In this document: positions 16,201 to 25,446 of the stretch, in pieces
Layout: the number at the start of each line of letters is the position of its first letter
How positions within the stretch are numbered: the first letter of the stretch is position 1
Source of the DNA: Anaerolineae bacterium
GTDB taxonomy: Bacteria; Chloroflexota; Anaerolineae; Aggregatilineales; J027
NCBI GenBank assembly: GCA_021463865.1
Contig: JAJTXY010000028.1
Coordinates: forward strand, 1 to 50,608
Reading direction: 5' to 3'
Length of the DNA: 50,608 bases
The notes under the pieces: generated by a model
What the model saw: the letters and a program-made list of their open reading frames with translations, nothing else
Told to the model about the DNA's origin: nothing
Database searches by the model: none
Program-made: the position numbers and the translations under genes

Positions 16201-18794
16201 TTGCTTGGGGAAACTCGAATCCGCTGCACATACTCCCCCGCCGTATAATTGCTGCTGCCATCCGTGACCATACGGGTTAGCGTATAGCGAATTTCAAAAT
16301 CGAGCGGGGCGTTATCGGGAAATGTCCAATCGCGCACTAGGGTTGCCCACGTGTGACAGCGATTGTCATTCTCCGTATAGTCGTATTCAAACCAATACCG
16401 ACTGCCGATGTCTACTCCATTGAGATAAAATTTCATGGTCAGGGCATCGAGGTTGGTTTGTAATAATTCGTTGGTGGCTGTACACCAGACAAAATTCCAT
16501 CGCAAGGTTTCGGTGGGATCAATGGTGATTTCATATTCGGCTGTGCCGGGGGACTTCAAATCTCGAAATTGGGCTTCGATAGTCGTCCAAAGGCTTTCAT
16601 ACAGGATGACTTCATTAATGGTCGCAGGTTGAATCAAGCGCACGGGCAAATCTAGCAAGGCCTCTTGATCTTGATGCAGCGCCCAAATTTTGACATCACC
16701 CTGACGACTGACCGAAACCAACATCGTACCATCGGCGTTAAAAACCAGTTTATTGATAACGGGGCTGGGCGGCTGCTGAAGGGTGGCGATTTCTTCATCT
16801 GAGGCAACATCCCACAAACGAACCGACCCATTGGAACCCCCAATCGCCAAAAGACTTCCATCGGGGCTGTAACGCAGGGTGGTGATCCAACTGGTGGGTG
16901 GCTCCAAAATATCCAGCGCATCACCATTTTGAACCTCCCAGATTCGCAGGGTGCGATCCGCACTGCCCGAAGCCAAGCGCGTGCCCGTCGGATTAAAGGC
17001 TACCGTAAAGACTAGATCGGTGTGGCCTTCCAATTCGGTCAACATGGTACGGTTTTCGACATCCCATATCCGCACCATAAAATCACTGCCCGCCGAAGCT
17101 ACCCATTTCCCATCCGGGCTGAACACCACTTCTTCTACCGAGCGCGAATGTCCCCCCAACACAATACCTGAACCATCCACGACATCCCACAGCCAGATTT
17201 TGCCATCCGCTCCGGCAGAAACCAATTGAGTCCCGTCTGGGCTAAAGGCGACACTGTGTACGTTGTTGTCATGCCCTTGCAGAACTGATACTTCTAAACC
17301 GGTGCGGGTTTCCCAAATGCGGATAGTGTTGTCGTCTGCCCCAGAAGCGATTTTGCGGCCATCGGGGCTGAAAGCGACAGTTACAACCTCATCGGTATGC
17401 CCACGCAGCAAGCGAACTTCCTCATCCACCATCGAAACTAGGTAAACCCCCTCTGGGCGGGCGAGAGCCAATAATTTCCCATCCGGCGACCATGCGGCAT
17501 CTTGCGCCTCAAGACCGGGAATCGTTTTCAAAATTTCCACTTCGGAGGCAGTTTGGGCCGTGATTTGCAACGGATTTTCGGGGGTTGCGGTAGCCGTTTC
17601 AGCTTCGGGGGTATTGGTCGGGATGGGTGTTTCCTTGTCCTCATTGGTTGCGGGTGAGGTCTCGGCAGAGGCGTTTGGCGAAACACGGAGCGAATCATCG
17701 GTAATGGTCGGGAACTGTTCGTTTTCGCGGGTAGGGTCATCCTCTTGATTGCTGAGTAACACGATCAACCCGCCGAATCCAATCATCAAGAGGCCCATTA
17801 GCAGCAGACTGCCGATCATCCAGCGATTATTTTTGCGCCGGCGGGGTTGGTGACGCTCAAAGGGCGTGCGGGTGTCGTCCATCGGGCCAGAGGGGACAGG
17901 CGGCAGGGTTTCAAACGTCTTGCTCCCCAAAAACCCCGTGGTGAGGCGTTCTTGGGTGGGGATTTCAGCAATGGCCTCTTCCAATGCAGTGACAAAGGTG
18001 CTGGCGTTGGGATACCGCACACCGGGGTCTTTGGCAAGCACCCGATTCATGACTAAATTGACAGCAGGCGGTAGATTGGGCTGGACAAGGGAGGGCGGCT
18101 TGGCGTTTTCATGCAGGTGTTTGTGCATCATCGCATAGGGTGTGCTGGCTTGGAAGGGCAGTTCATCCGTCAGCAAGATGTAGGCAATAACGCCTAACGA
18201 ATATATATCGGCCCGTGCATCCACACTTTCGGCCCGCCATTGTTCCGGTGACATATAGGCGGGTGTACCCATGGCTTGCCCAGTTGTCGTCAGTCCGCTT
18301 TTTTCGACCTGTAGCAGCTTGGCAATCCCAAAATCACCTAGATAAGCGTTACCTTCGGTGTCAAAGAGAACATTGCTGGCTTTGAGGTCGCGGTGAATGA
18401 TGTTTTGTTTGTGGGCATAATCCAAGCCGCTGCCGATTTGCCGCAAAATTTGTAGGGCCTCGCGCAGGGAAGGGCGCTTAAAAAATTCAAGGCGCTGGCT
18501 CAATGTACCACCTGTCAGGAGACGCATCACGATGTAGCTGATGCCTTCATCTGTGCCGTGATCGTAAATGGGCAGGATGTGGGGATGCTCCAATAGGGCA
18601 GCGAGTTGAACTTCGCGCTCAAAACGTTCGGCATAATCGGCTTGTTGGGCAAACTGGGGCGGCAGCACTTTGACAGCGACCTTACGCCGGACGGTGGTTT
18701 GATAAGATTCATAGACAGCACTCATCCCGCCCACACCAATGAGATCACCGAGCTTGTAGCTGCCAAGCTGTTGTCCAGTCAGGTTATGCTGCAT
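16197..18794 (-). CDS. Membrane Ser/Thr protein kinase with WD40 propeller
   Basis: An 865-residue protein. Residues about 13-275 are a Hanks-type kinase: glycine loop IGVGGMSAVY, Lys42 in AVKV, HRDLKASN with Asp136, and DFGIAK with Asp154, all intact. A membrane helix lies near 325-350, after a basic RRRKNNR stretch. A Thr/Glu/Pro-rich spacer leads to seven WD40 repeats, each with a form of AFSPDGxxLASGxxD and IW, which makes one seven-bladed propeller. The C-terminal ~130 residues form an unrecognised beta-rich domain. The kinase should face the cytoplasm and the propeller the outside. It may sense an external ligand through the propeller. It is divergent from lexA. Confidence 0.9.
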   Translation of the reverse strand: MQHNLTGQQLGSYKLGDLIGVGGMSAVYESYQTTVRRKVAVKVLPPQFAQQADYAERFEREVQLAALLEHPHILPIYDHGTDEGISYIVMRLLTGGTLSQRLEFFKRPSLREALQILRQIGSGLDYAHKQNIIHRDLKASNVLFDTEGNAYLGDFGIAKLLQVEKSGLTTTGQAMGTPAYMSPEQWRAESVDARADIYSLGVIAYILLTDELPFQASTPYAMMHKHLHENAKPPSLVQPNLPPAVNLVMNRVLAKDPGVRYPNASTFVTALEEAIAEIPTQERLTTGFLGSKTFETLPPVPSGPMDDTRTPFERHQPRRRKNNRWMIGSLLLMGLLMIGFGGLIVLLSNQEDDPTRENEQFPTITDDSLRVSPNASAETSPATNEDKETPIPTNTPEAETATATPENPLQITAQTASEVEILKTIPGLEAQDAAWSPDGKLLALARPEGVYLVSMVDEEVRLLRGHTDEVVTVAFSPDGRKIASGADDNTIRIWETRTGLEVSVLQGHDNNVHSVAFSPDGTQLVSAGADGKIWLWDVVDGSGIVLGGHSRSVEEVVFSPDGKWVASAGSDFMVRIWDVENRTMLTELEGHTDLVFTVAFNPTGTRLASGSADRTLRIWEVQNGDALDILEPPTSWITTLRYSPDGSLLAIGGSNGSVRLWDVASDEEIATLQQPPSPVINKLVFNADGTMLVSVSRQGDVKIWALHQDQEALLDLPVRLIQPATINEVILYESLWTTIEAQFRDLKSPGTAEYEITIDPTETLRWNFVWCTATNELLQTNLDALTMKFYLNGVDIGSRYWFEYDYTENDNRCHTWATLVRDWTFPDNAPLDFEIRYTLTRMVTDGSSNYTAGEYVQRIRVSPSN

Positions 18795-18832
18795 GAATCC
18801 TGCCCTGTCTACGCCACTTTATGATGCTGGAA

Positions 18833-18861
18833 ATTATAGTCGGAGAAAGGGTTCGTTCCAA
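18833..18861 (-). promoter_or_regulatory. Promoter of the WD40 kinase gene
   Basis: On the minus strand TTGGAA (18856-18861) and TATAAT (18833-18838) are 17 bases apart, 38 bases before the ATG at 18794. It lies back to back with the lexA promoter. Confidence 0.6.
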
Positions 18862-18901
18862 ATTGGTTATGCCCAAGTCAGAATTTCCTTTGGGCAAATG
18901 C

Positions 18902-18931
18902 TTGACTCAGAACAGAGGTTCGGAATATAAT
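18902..18931 (+). promoter_or_regulatory. lexA promoter
   Basis: TTGACT (18902-18907) and a perfect TATAAT (18926-18931) are separated by 18 bases, a strong sigma-A-type promoter 42 bases before the lexA ATG. The spacer contains the LexA box, so binding would block RNA polymerase directly. Confidence 0.75.
18910..18921. promoter_or_regulatory. LexA (SOS) box
   Basis: The palindrome GAAC-AGAG-GTTC matches the GAAC-N4-GTTC core of the Gram-positive (Cheo-box) LexA operator. It sits between the -35 and -10 hexamers of lexA, which indicates autorepression. No second exact copy was noticed elsewhere in the window by eye. Confidence 0.72.
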
Positions 18932-18973
18932 GTGGAAAAGTTTAACCGAACGTATGTGCGACGAGGTGGTAAT

Positions 18974-19702
18974 ATGGCAAATACAGAATCTAAACGAACA
19001 TCGCGGCGAGACCCTAATAAGCTCTCGGAACGTCAAAAGAAAATCTTGGTATTCATTGAGCAATTCTTGAAACGGAATGGCTATCCGCCAACCATTCGGG
19101 AAATTGGCGAAGCTGTCCAAATTGCTTCCACATCGGTGGTGAATTACAACTTGAACAAGTTGGTCAATGGCAGCTATTTGGAACGTTCTCCTGATGTATC
19201 ACGCGGACTGCGCCTGCTCAAGAATTTGAACAATGAGCCTGTCGAAATCGAATACAGCCATGAAATTCGGGTGATTGAGGCTTCGAACGTTACGCCCGTG
19301 CCGATGTTGGGTAAGATCGCGGCAGGGATGCCCCTGATGCTGCCCGAAAATCACAGCCTCTATCCTGACCCGGATGAAATCGTCGAAGTCCCATCGCCGC
19401 TTTTGGGCCGCTATGCCAACAGTGACAATATCTACGCCCTGCGGGTGCAAGGCGATTCAATGGTAGATGCACTAGTCGGTGACCGAGACATTATCGTGGT
19501 GCAGCGGCAGGAGACGGCTGAAAACGGAGATATGGTAGCGGTGCTGCTCGAAGATAGCAACGAAACTACGCTCAAATATTTCTATCGTGAAGGCAAACTG
19601 ATTCGGTTGCAGCCTGCCAACACGACCATGGACCCGATTTTGGTAGACGCCCGACGGGTCAAAATTCAGGGACGTGTTTTGGCTGTTCTGCGCCAACTCT
19701 AA
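18974..19702 (+). CDS. lexA: LexA repressor
   Basis: A 242-residue LexA. The N-terminal winged helix (about 15-85) includes LSERQKKILVFIEQFL and the recognition region PPTIREIGEAVQIAS. The autocleavage site is Ala117-Gly118 in KIAAGMP. The S24-family catalytic serine is Ser162 in GDSMVDAL and the lysine is Lys201 in TTLKYFY. It represses SOS genes and cleaves itself when RecA is activated. The linker (85-110) is longer than in E. coli LexA. The ATG at 18974 follows GAGGTGG. The frame is open further upstream, but that stretch contains the promoter and operator and so cannot be coding. Confidence 0.94.
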   Translation: MANTESKRTSRRDPNKLSERQKKILVFIEQFLKRNGYPPTIREIGEAVQIASTSVVNYNLNKLVNGSYLERSPDVSRGLRLLKNLNNEPVEIEYSHEIRVIEASNVTPVPMLGKIAAGMPLMLPENHSLYPDPDEIVEVPSPLLGRYANSDNIYALRVQGDSMVDALVGDRDIIVVQRQETAENGDMVAVLLEDSNETTLKYFYREGKLIRLQPANTTMDPILVDARRVKIQGRVLAVLRQL

Positions 19703-19727
19703 AGCATCAATACACCCATCACCGTGC

Positions 19728-20507
19728 CTATGCTAACACACTGACGGCGTAGGCAACGGATGCGACGATACCTGCCGCAAATAGGATTGGAGCGAACATC
19801 CATTTGTTGGGTGTATTTACGTCCACAATGCGTACTCCGCCCGGTTGAATCAGATCACGTTGTACTTCAAATTCCGGGCAGATAAACCACGCCAATATGA
19901 ACCCCCCAACCAAGCCGCCAATATGGGCCGCATTGTCAATATTGGCATCCGGCAGTAGCCCAAACCCAATATTAATCAGGGCCAAAATCCCCATTTGCGA
20001 CAAACGCCGCTGTGCTCCGTCGCCATAGAGATGACGATGGCGGTGTAGATAGACCCCCATTGCGCTGAAGATCGCAAAAATCGCCCCGGACGCACCAATC
20101 GAAACGGCATCGGTATAGAGCAGGCTGGCAAGCGAAGCCGTGATGCCCCCCAAGACGTAAATTAGCGCGAACCGTACATGCCCAAAAAGGCTTTCCACAT
20201 CACGCCCAAACAGATAGAGTGCGTAGCCATTAAACAAAATGTGCATCATATCCAGATGGAAAAAGATGCTGGTGAATAGACGATAGTATTCTCCATCATA
20301 GAGAATCCGCTCGTTGATTTTGGCCCAGTCCAACATAAAAAGGCGGCTTTGCAAAGCACCCAGCGAATTTCCATAGAGATAAATCACGCCGATGATACCC
20401 AAAATAATATATGTCAAGATGGGCTGCACGGTGGGCAGGGTGATGCGCACGCGATGGTTAGGCGGAGGGGGAGTATTGGGGGTAGGTGAGTTGTGATTTG
20501 GTTCCAT
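19728..20507 (-). CDS. Rhomboid-family intramembrane serine protease
   Basis: About 259 residues with six to seven hydrophobic helices. The rhomboid active site is visible: the nucleophile serine in SIGASGAIFAIFSAMG and the histidine in NAAHIGGLVGGF. The HxxxN element of the second helix appears as HILFNGYALYLFG. It cleaves membrane proteins within the bilayer. The N-terminus is a short Pro/Asn-rich cytoplasmic tail. The start is uncertain: ATG 20507 is used, but an in-frame ATG at 20552 would add 15 residues, and neither has a strong ribosome-binding site. It is convergent with lexA and divergent from the ABC transporter. Its substrates are unknown. Confidence 0.87.
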   Translation of the reverse strand: MEPNHNSPTPNTPPPPNHRVRITLPTVQPILTYIILGIIGVIYLYGNSLGALQSRLFMLDWAKINERILYDGEYYRLFTSIFFHLDMMHILFNGYALYLFGRDVESLFGHVRFALIYVLGGITASLASLLYTDAVSIGASGAIFAIFSAMGVYLHRHRHLYGDGAQRRLSQMGILALINIGFGLLPDANIDNAAHIGGLVGGFILAWFICPEFEVQRDLIQPGGVRIVDVNTPNKWMFAPILFAAGIVASVAYAVSVLA

Positions 20508-20630
20508 ACCGACATTATGGCGGTAGAAAAATTGCTTGGCAATACACATCACTCGCTCGCCGGGCGATTTAATGAAATTCTAACTTCTTTACCCACTTTA
20601 TTGTGTTGAATCGAAAGTGAGTTATAAGGC

Positions 20631-20659
20631 TTGACCTATCGTGATATTTAGGTTAATCT
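20631..20659 (+). promoter_or_regulatory. Possible promoter of the ABC transporter operon
   Basis: TTGACC (20631-20636) and TAATCT (20654-20659) are 17 bases apart, about 137 bases before the TTG start at 20796. The -35 is good and the -10 is weak. The long leader up to the gene holds no clear hairpin or known riboswitch pattern by eye. Confidence 0.4.
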
Positions 20660-20795
20660 AAAAAATAAGTTAAGCTAACAGAATAACCTTGCCGATTAGG
20701 ATGTTTATCCTGACCGAAACAGCCCTATATCACTTTGATTCCTTTAACATTGGGCGCAGGATAACAGATAGTAGGTGGATTATAGGAGGGGAACC

Positions 20796-21515
20796 TTGAT
20801 TACGATTGACCATATATCTAAGCATTATCAGATGGGGGCTGTCACCGTTACAGCCTTGCAAGATGTGTCATTGCAGGTGAATAAAGGCGAATTTGTCGTG
20901 ATTTTGGGGCCATCGGGCAGTGGCAAAACGACGCTGCTGAATATGTTGAGCGCCCTTGATACCCCAACCAGCGGCAAAATCAGCATCAATGGCAAAGACA
21001 TTACCTCCGCCAGCCGCACCGATCATTTTAAATTCCGACGCGAGACAATAGGTTTCATCTTCCAGTCATTTAACTTGTTTCCGAGCCTGACTGCCCTCGA
21101 AAACGTGCAATTTGCAGTAGATATGCGCGGCAATGGCAATCACCGAAATGGCAGTCGTGCCGCAGTAGCACAAGAAGTCTTGACACAGGTTGGTTTGGCC
21201 CAACGGGTGCGCCATTTTCCACACGAACTTTCGGGCGGGGAACAACAGCGGGTAGCCATTGCACGGGCATTGGCGATGGGCAATCCGATTTTGCTGGCAG
21301 ATGAGCCGACAGGGGAACTCGATTTTCGGACGGGTATCCAGATTTTGCAGTTGCTACAGGAACAGGCATCCAATGGAAAAACGGTGCTGGTTGTGACCCA
21401 TAACCGCGAAATTTCACGAGTAGCGGATCGCGTAGTTGAACTCAGCAGTGGACAAATTGTACGCGACGGCCCGCCACAGGGTGGAAAAGCCGCTATCAAT
21501 GATCTGCACTGGTAA
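20796..21515 (+). CDS. ABC transporter ATPase (MacB/LolD-like)
   Basis: A 239-residue ATPase with Walker A GPSGSGKT (38-45), the Q loop FQSFNLFPSLT, signature LSGGEQQR, Walker B ILLADEPTG and the switch histidine in VTHNR. These features and its length place it with the MacB/LolD/FtsE group, which works with FtsX-like permeases in mechanotransmission or lipoprotein, peptide or macrolide export. The TTG at 20796 was chosen because AGGAGG (20784-20789) lies six bases ahead. An upstream in-frame GTG at 20775 would place that site inside the gene. The permease follows 12 bases later. Confidence 0.9.
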   Translation: MITIDHISKHYQMGAVTVTALQDVSLQVNKGEFVVILGPSGSGKTTLLNMLSALDTPTSGKISINGKDITSASRTDHFKFRRETIGFIFQSFNLFPSLTALENVQFAVDMRGNGNHRNGSRAAVAQEVLTQVGLAQRVRHFPHELSGGEQQRVAIARALAMGNPILLADEPTGELDFRTGIQILQLLQEQASNGKTVLVVTHNREISRVADRVVELSSGQIVRDGPPQGGKAAINDLHW

Positions 21516-21527
21516 AGGGGGCTAAAC

Positions 21528-23984
21528 ATGCGACAAATTCAATTTTGGCTACGCTGGTCATGGCGCGATCTCAAAGCACGCTGGCTGCAAGTGCTGGCGA
21601 TTGGCATTATCATCGCGCTGGGGACAGGGATCTTTAGTGGATTTGGGGGACAGAAAAAATGGCGGATTCATTCACTGGATGAAAGCTATGAGCGCCTAAA
21701 TACCTATGATTTGCGGATGACCCTGACGGATGGTAGTTATCTTGAAAAGGAAGCATTGGTAGATGCCCTGCGCGATGTAAATGGAGTAACGGGGGTTGAA
21801 TCGCGCCTGATTATTGCGACACAGGTAGATGCCTCCCAAGATGACGAAACCATTCTGGTACAAGGGGAAATCGTTGGGGTAGATGTGGCAGCAGGTGGGC
21901 CGCACATCAACCAACTCTACCGCAATCAGGGCCGTTTGTTCGCTGAGGCTGACAGCGGTCAAAATGTGGCGATAGTCGAATACAAATTCGCCAAACATTA
22001 TGACCTCAAACCCAGTGATGCTTTGCATATCAGTGGCGATATTCCATTGGATTTTGTGGGGACGGGACAATCATCGGAATATTTTTATATCATCCCGGAG
22101 GAAGGCGTATTCTTGGGCGAGGCCAGTTACGCCGTACTCTTTATGCCGCTAGAAACGGTGCAAAATATCGCCGGACGCGAAGGCTTGATCAACAGTGTGG
22201 TGATGACACTACAGGAGGGGGTTGATCGGAAAGCAGTGCAGGCTGAAATTGAAACACGCATGGCCCAAGCTTTCCCTGATACTGGTTTCGAGATGAATAC
22301 GCGCCAAGAAGATACCATCTATAAATTAGCCTATTCCGATGCTGAAAATGATCAGGTAACGTGGGATATCATCGCCTATCTGTTTTTGATTGGGGCAGCG
22401 ATGGGTGCGTTTAATCTGGCAGGACGCATGGTTGAAGCCCAACGGCGACAGATCGGCATCGGCATGGCGCTGGGGGTGCCACGTTTTTGGATCGCATTCC
22501 GTCCCCTGTTGGTGGGGCTACAAATTGCGATTTCCGGCATGGTGTTTGGGTTAATTTTTGGGGCTATTCTTAGCAATGTTTTTGGCAATATTGTCAAAGA
22601 TTTTGCCCCCTTGCCCCATTGGATTATCGAACTGGATATGGCGACATTTCTCCGAGCGGCGGTGGTCGGGTTTTTGCTGCCGTTTGTGGCGACCTTGATT
22701 CCAACCATACGAGCGGTACGAGTCAATCCCATTGATGCTATTCAATCCGGGACACTGGTGGCGAAGGGTGGTGGATGGACAAAAATGCTGAATTATTTGC
22801 CTATCCCCGGTAGGAGTTTTGCACGGATGCCCTTCCGCAATATCCTTCGCGCACCGTGGCGAACGACTCTGACGATTTTGGGGGTGGCGGTTGCCATTAC
22901 CCTCATGGTGATGTTCGTTGGTTTCTTAGATACCTTTGTCGCCACAATGGATGAAGCGGACGAAGCACTGTTGGGGCGAGGTGGGAATCGAGTACAGGTC
23001 AATCTTAACTTTTTCTATCCAGTGGACACCCCGAATATCCAAGCGTTGGATGACCTAAAAACGCCCGATGGGGAGCCACTACTGGCAGAGACGGAACCGC
23101 GCTTGATGTTGAGTGGCAATCTGAAGCGGGGTGATACCGAAATCCCGACTATGCTGGAGTTGGTCAATATGGACAGCCCCATTTGGCGACCCACCTTTGT
23201 AGAAGGCGATCTCAGGGCAGGGGAGGACGGGATTGTGCTTTCGGAAAAGGCCGCCAAAGACCTTGATGCGAAAGTTGGCGATACCATTACCCTTGAACAT
23301 CCCCTTCGTGAAGGCACGTTCTCATTCCGCATGATGACCAGCGAAGTTCGGGTGGCGGCGATTCATAATAACCCCATGCGTTCCCTAAACTATATGGACA
23401 TGAGCAGTGCGGATATGATGGGCTTGGAGGGGCAAACGAACCTGTTGGTGGTGACACCAAGCCAGTATGCCAATGTCAATGACATCAAACGCGCTCTATT
23501 TTCACAGCCGGGGGTGTCATCGGTGGTCGGTGTCCAAGAATATTTGGATGCCTTTGACGAGGTTTTGCGACTCTTTACCTTGTTCCTGCGGGTGGTACAG
23601 ATTGTGGTCTTGTTTATGGCGTTTCTCATCGCCTTTAACTCAACCAGCATTAATGTGGATGAACGGGTACGGGAAATTGCCACGATGTTTGCTTTTGGGC
23701 TACCCGTGCGAACGGTGACACGGATGCAAATTGTCGAAAACATCATGATCGGCATCTTCGGGACGCTCGTTGGCTTGTTGGCGGGGTGGCTGCTGCTGCA
23801 ACAATTCTTGGCGGCACGGGTGGAAGATCAACTAGAAGACATTAACCTAGTTATCGTGCTGGCGCCAACCACGATCTTGATCTCGTTACTATTGGGGGTG
23901 TTGGTGGTAGCGCTGACCCCGATTTTGAGTATTCGCCGAATGCTGCGCATGGATATTCCCTCGACCATCCGTTATGTGGAATAA
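21528..23984 (+). CDS. ABC transporter permease with two FtsX domains
   Basis: An 818-residue permease partner of the ATPase just upstream. It starts with a membrane helix (about 20-40), followed by a large extracytoplasmic MacB-like domain, then a first FtsX domain with about three helices near 280-395. A second helix plus extracytoplasmic domain (about 440-660) and a second three-helix FtsX domain (about 680-812) follow. This duplicated layout is that of large FtsX permeases in Gram-positive bacteria and Chloroflexota. Such systems transport lipids or peptides, or transmit force across the membrane. No outer-membrane or periplasmic adaptor gene is adjacent. The ATG has a GGGGG-rich ribosome-binding site. 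Confidence 0.88.
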   Translation: MRQIQFWLRWSWRDLKARWLQVLAIGIIIALGTGIFSGFGGQKKWRIHSLDESYERLNTYDLRMTLTDGSYLEKEALVDALRDVNGVTGVESRLIIATQVDASQDDETILVQGEIVGVDVAAGGPHINQLYRNQGRLFAEADSGQNVAIVEYKFAKHYDLKPSDALHISGDIPLDFVGTGQSSEYFYIIPEEGVFLGEASYAVLFMPLETVQNIAGREGLINSVVMTLQEGVDRKAVQAEIETRMAQAFPDTGFEMNTRQEDTIYKLAYSDAENDQVTWDIIAYLFLIGAAMGAFNLAGRMVEAQRRQIGIGMALGVPRFWIAFRPLLVGLQIAISGMVFGLIFGAILSNVFGNIVKDFAPLPHWIIELDMATFLRAAVVGFLLPFVATLIPTIRAVRVNPIDAIQSGTLVAKGGGWTKMLNYLPIPGRSFARMPFRNILRAPWRTTLTILGVAVAITLMVMFVGFLDTFVATMDEADEALLGRGGNRVQVNLNFFYPVDTPNIQALDDLKTPDGEPLLAETEPRLMLSGNLKRGDTEIPTMLELVNMDSPIWRPTFVEGDLRAGEDGIVLSEKAAKDLDAKVGDTITLEHPLREGTFSFRMMTSEVRVAAIHNNPMRSLNYMDMSSADMMGLEGQTNLLVVTPSQYANVNDIKRALFSQPGVSSVVGVQEYLDAFDEVLRLFTLFLRVVQIVVLFMAFLIAFNSTSINVDERVREIATMFAFGLPVRTVTRMQIVENIMIGIFGTLVGLLAGWLLLQQFLAARVEDQLEDINLVIVLAPTTILISLLLGVLVVALTPILSIRRMLRMDIPSTIRYVE

Positions 23985-23990
23985 CACGGG

Positions 23991-24011
23991 GGGCGGCCTA
24001 AAAAACCGCCC
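23991..24011 (+). terminator. Hairpin after the ABC permease gene
   Basis: GGGCGG (23991-23996) and CCGCCC (24006-24011) pair around a loop that contains AAAAAA, seven bases after the stop codon. There is no U tract on either strand, so it may be a processing or protective hairpin instead. Confidence 0.42.
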
Positions 24012-24088
24012 TCTCAGTTGCATTCTCCGCGCAAATCCCTAATATTGAGGCATGGTTCCGCCCAAAATATTTATGGACAAAAATTATA

Positions 24089-25360
24089 ATGACGGATAAG
24101 CAGTTTCCGGTTGAACCCGAATATCTCCAACTCCTCTATGAAGTTACACGCTATCTCAATTCTAGTCTTGAGTTCGGGTCGGTTTTGGATTATGTCATAG
24201 ACCGTGCCATTGAAGTCACACGGGCCGAACGCGGTTTTTTGATGCTGATAGATGAACAGACTGGCAAGCTGCATTTTGAAGTAGCACGCGGCATGAATCG
24301 GCAAGATTTGGAAACCCCCGCGTTTGAGGTGAGTACCACCGTCGTCAATGAGTTGATGATGACTAAAGAACCCATCCTGACCAGCAATGCGCTTTATGAT
24401 AAGCGGTTTAAGGCTGGTGAAAGCGTCATCACCAAAGGGCTGCGCTCGATTTTGTGTGTGCCGATCATGATGCGGGACAAAATGACCGGCCTGATTTATG
24501 TGGATAACCGCATCATCGCGGGTATGTTTAACGAAGGACATCGGGATTTATTGGCGGCTTTTGCCAGTCAAGCGGGAATCGCCATTGAAAATGCCCGTTT
24601 GTATCAGGTCGCTGTTGAAAAAGGCCGGATGCAGCGTGAACTGGAAATGGCCCGCAATATTCAACAGGGGCTTTTGCCGCGTTGGGTTAAAACACTGCCC
24701 GGATACGAGGTCGCTTTTGATTGGTATGCAGCGCGTGAGGTGGCAGGTGATTTTTATGACTGCTTTTTGCTGGACGAACACCGGATGGGAGTTGTGGTAG
24801 CGGATGTGGCAGATAAGGGTGCTCCGGCGGCGATTTTTATGGCAGTGGCGCGGAGTTTGTTGCGCGGGAATGCTTTTTCGCACCAATCCCCGGATGAAAC
24901 CCTCGTCTCGACCAATCGGCTGCTGCTGCAAGACGCGACGGGCGGAATTTTTGTTACCGTCTATTATGCCATCTTGGAACTCGGTGGCCGAATGTATGGG
25001 GTCAACGCAGGCCATAATTTACCCCTACTGTATCGCGCTAGAACCCGGCAAATTGAGTGGCTGCCACGTGGGGGGCGTCCGCTGGGATGGTTCGATAATC
25101 TGCCAACACGCATTGATGAATATCAACTAGAGGTTGGGGATGTGGTGGTGTTTTATACCGATGGCTTAACGGAGGCGGAGAATATTTATCAGGATCCGTT
25201 CGGGGATGCTCAACTGGCGGAGGTGGTGATGCACCATTCTGATGGAACGGCAGCCCAGATCAAAAATGCGATTTTGGCAGCAGTAACAACCTTTGTAGGG
25301 AATGCCCCGGTCTTAGATGATTTAACGCTGGTGGTGGTGCGCTATATCGGGGAAGTGTAG
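24089..25360 (+). CDS. GAF domain SpoIIE/RsbU-type phosphatase
   Basis: A 423-residue cytoplasmic protein. A GAF sensor domain covers about residues 20-175 (SSLEFGSVLDYVIDRAIE to AIENARLYQ). A short coiled linker (ELEMARNIQQGLLPR) then leads to a PP2C/SpoIIE domain, with metal-binding aspartates in EVAGDFYDCF and VVADVADKG, NAGHNLPLLY, and FYTDGLTEAEN. It should dephosphorylate an anti-sigma-factor antagonist or similar phosphoprotein when GAF binds a signal. No partner is adjacent, although an RsbT-like gene lies far downstream at 48700. There is little ribosome-binding sequence before the ATG. The RsbU-like assignment rests on domain order. Confidence 0.88.
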   Translation: MTDKQFPVEPEYLQLLYEVTRYLNSSLEFGSVLDYVIDRAIEVTRAERGFLMLIDEQTGKLHFEVARGMNRQDLETPAFEVSTTVVNELMMTKEPILTSNALYDKRFKAGESVITKGLRSILCVPIMMRDKMTGLIYVDNRIIAGMFNEGHRDLLAAFASQAGIAIENARLYQVAVEKGRMQRELEMARNIQQGLLPRWVKTLPGYEVAFDWYAAREVAGDFYDCFLLDEHRMGVVVADVADKGAPAAIFMAVARSLLRGNAFSHQSPDETLVSTNRLLLQDATGGIFVTVYYAILELGGRMYGVNAGHNLPLLYRARTRQIEWLPRGGRPLGWFDNLPTRIDEYQLEVGDVVVFYTDGLTEAENIYQDPFGDAQLAEVVMHHSDGTAAQIKNAILAAVTTFVGNAPVLDDLTLVVVRYIGEV

Positions 25361-25387
25361 CGTCAGATTGAGCAATGTGGCAACAGA

Positions 25388-25419
25388 GGGGCAGAGTGTG
25401 ATTTCTGCCCCCCTTTGTT
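25388..25419 (+). terminator. Terminator between convergent phosphatase and FHA genes
   Basis: GGGGCAGA (25388-25395) and TCTGCCCC (25404-25411) form an eight-base-pair stem followed by CCTTTGTT. It lies between convergent genes ending at 25360 and 25447 and may serve both. Confidence 0.62.
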
Positions 25420-25446
25420 CATGTGCGAAGCGGCGTATACAGTTGG

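Noticed and set aside
18821-18973. Longer LexA N-terminus from 18821
   Set aside because: This stretch contains the promoter and LexA box, and the LexA domain begins properly at 18974.
22376-22732. Open frames on the strand opposite the ABC permease and other long genes
   Set aside because: They overlap well-supported genes, have skewed composition and no ribosome-binding sites.
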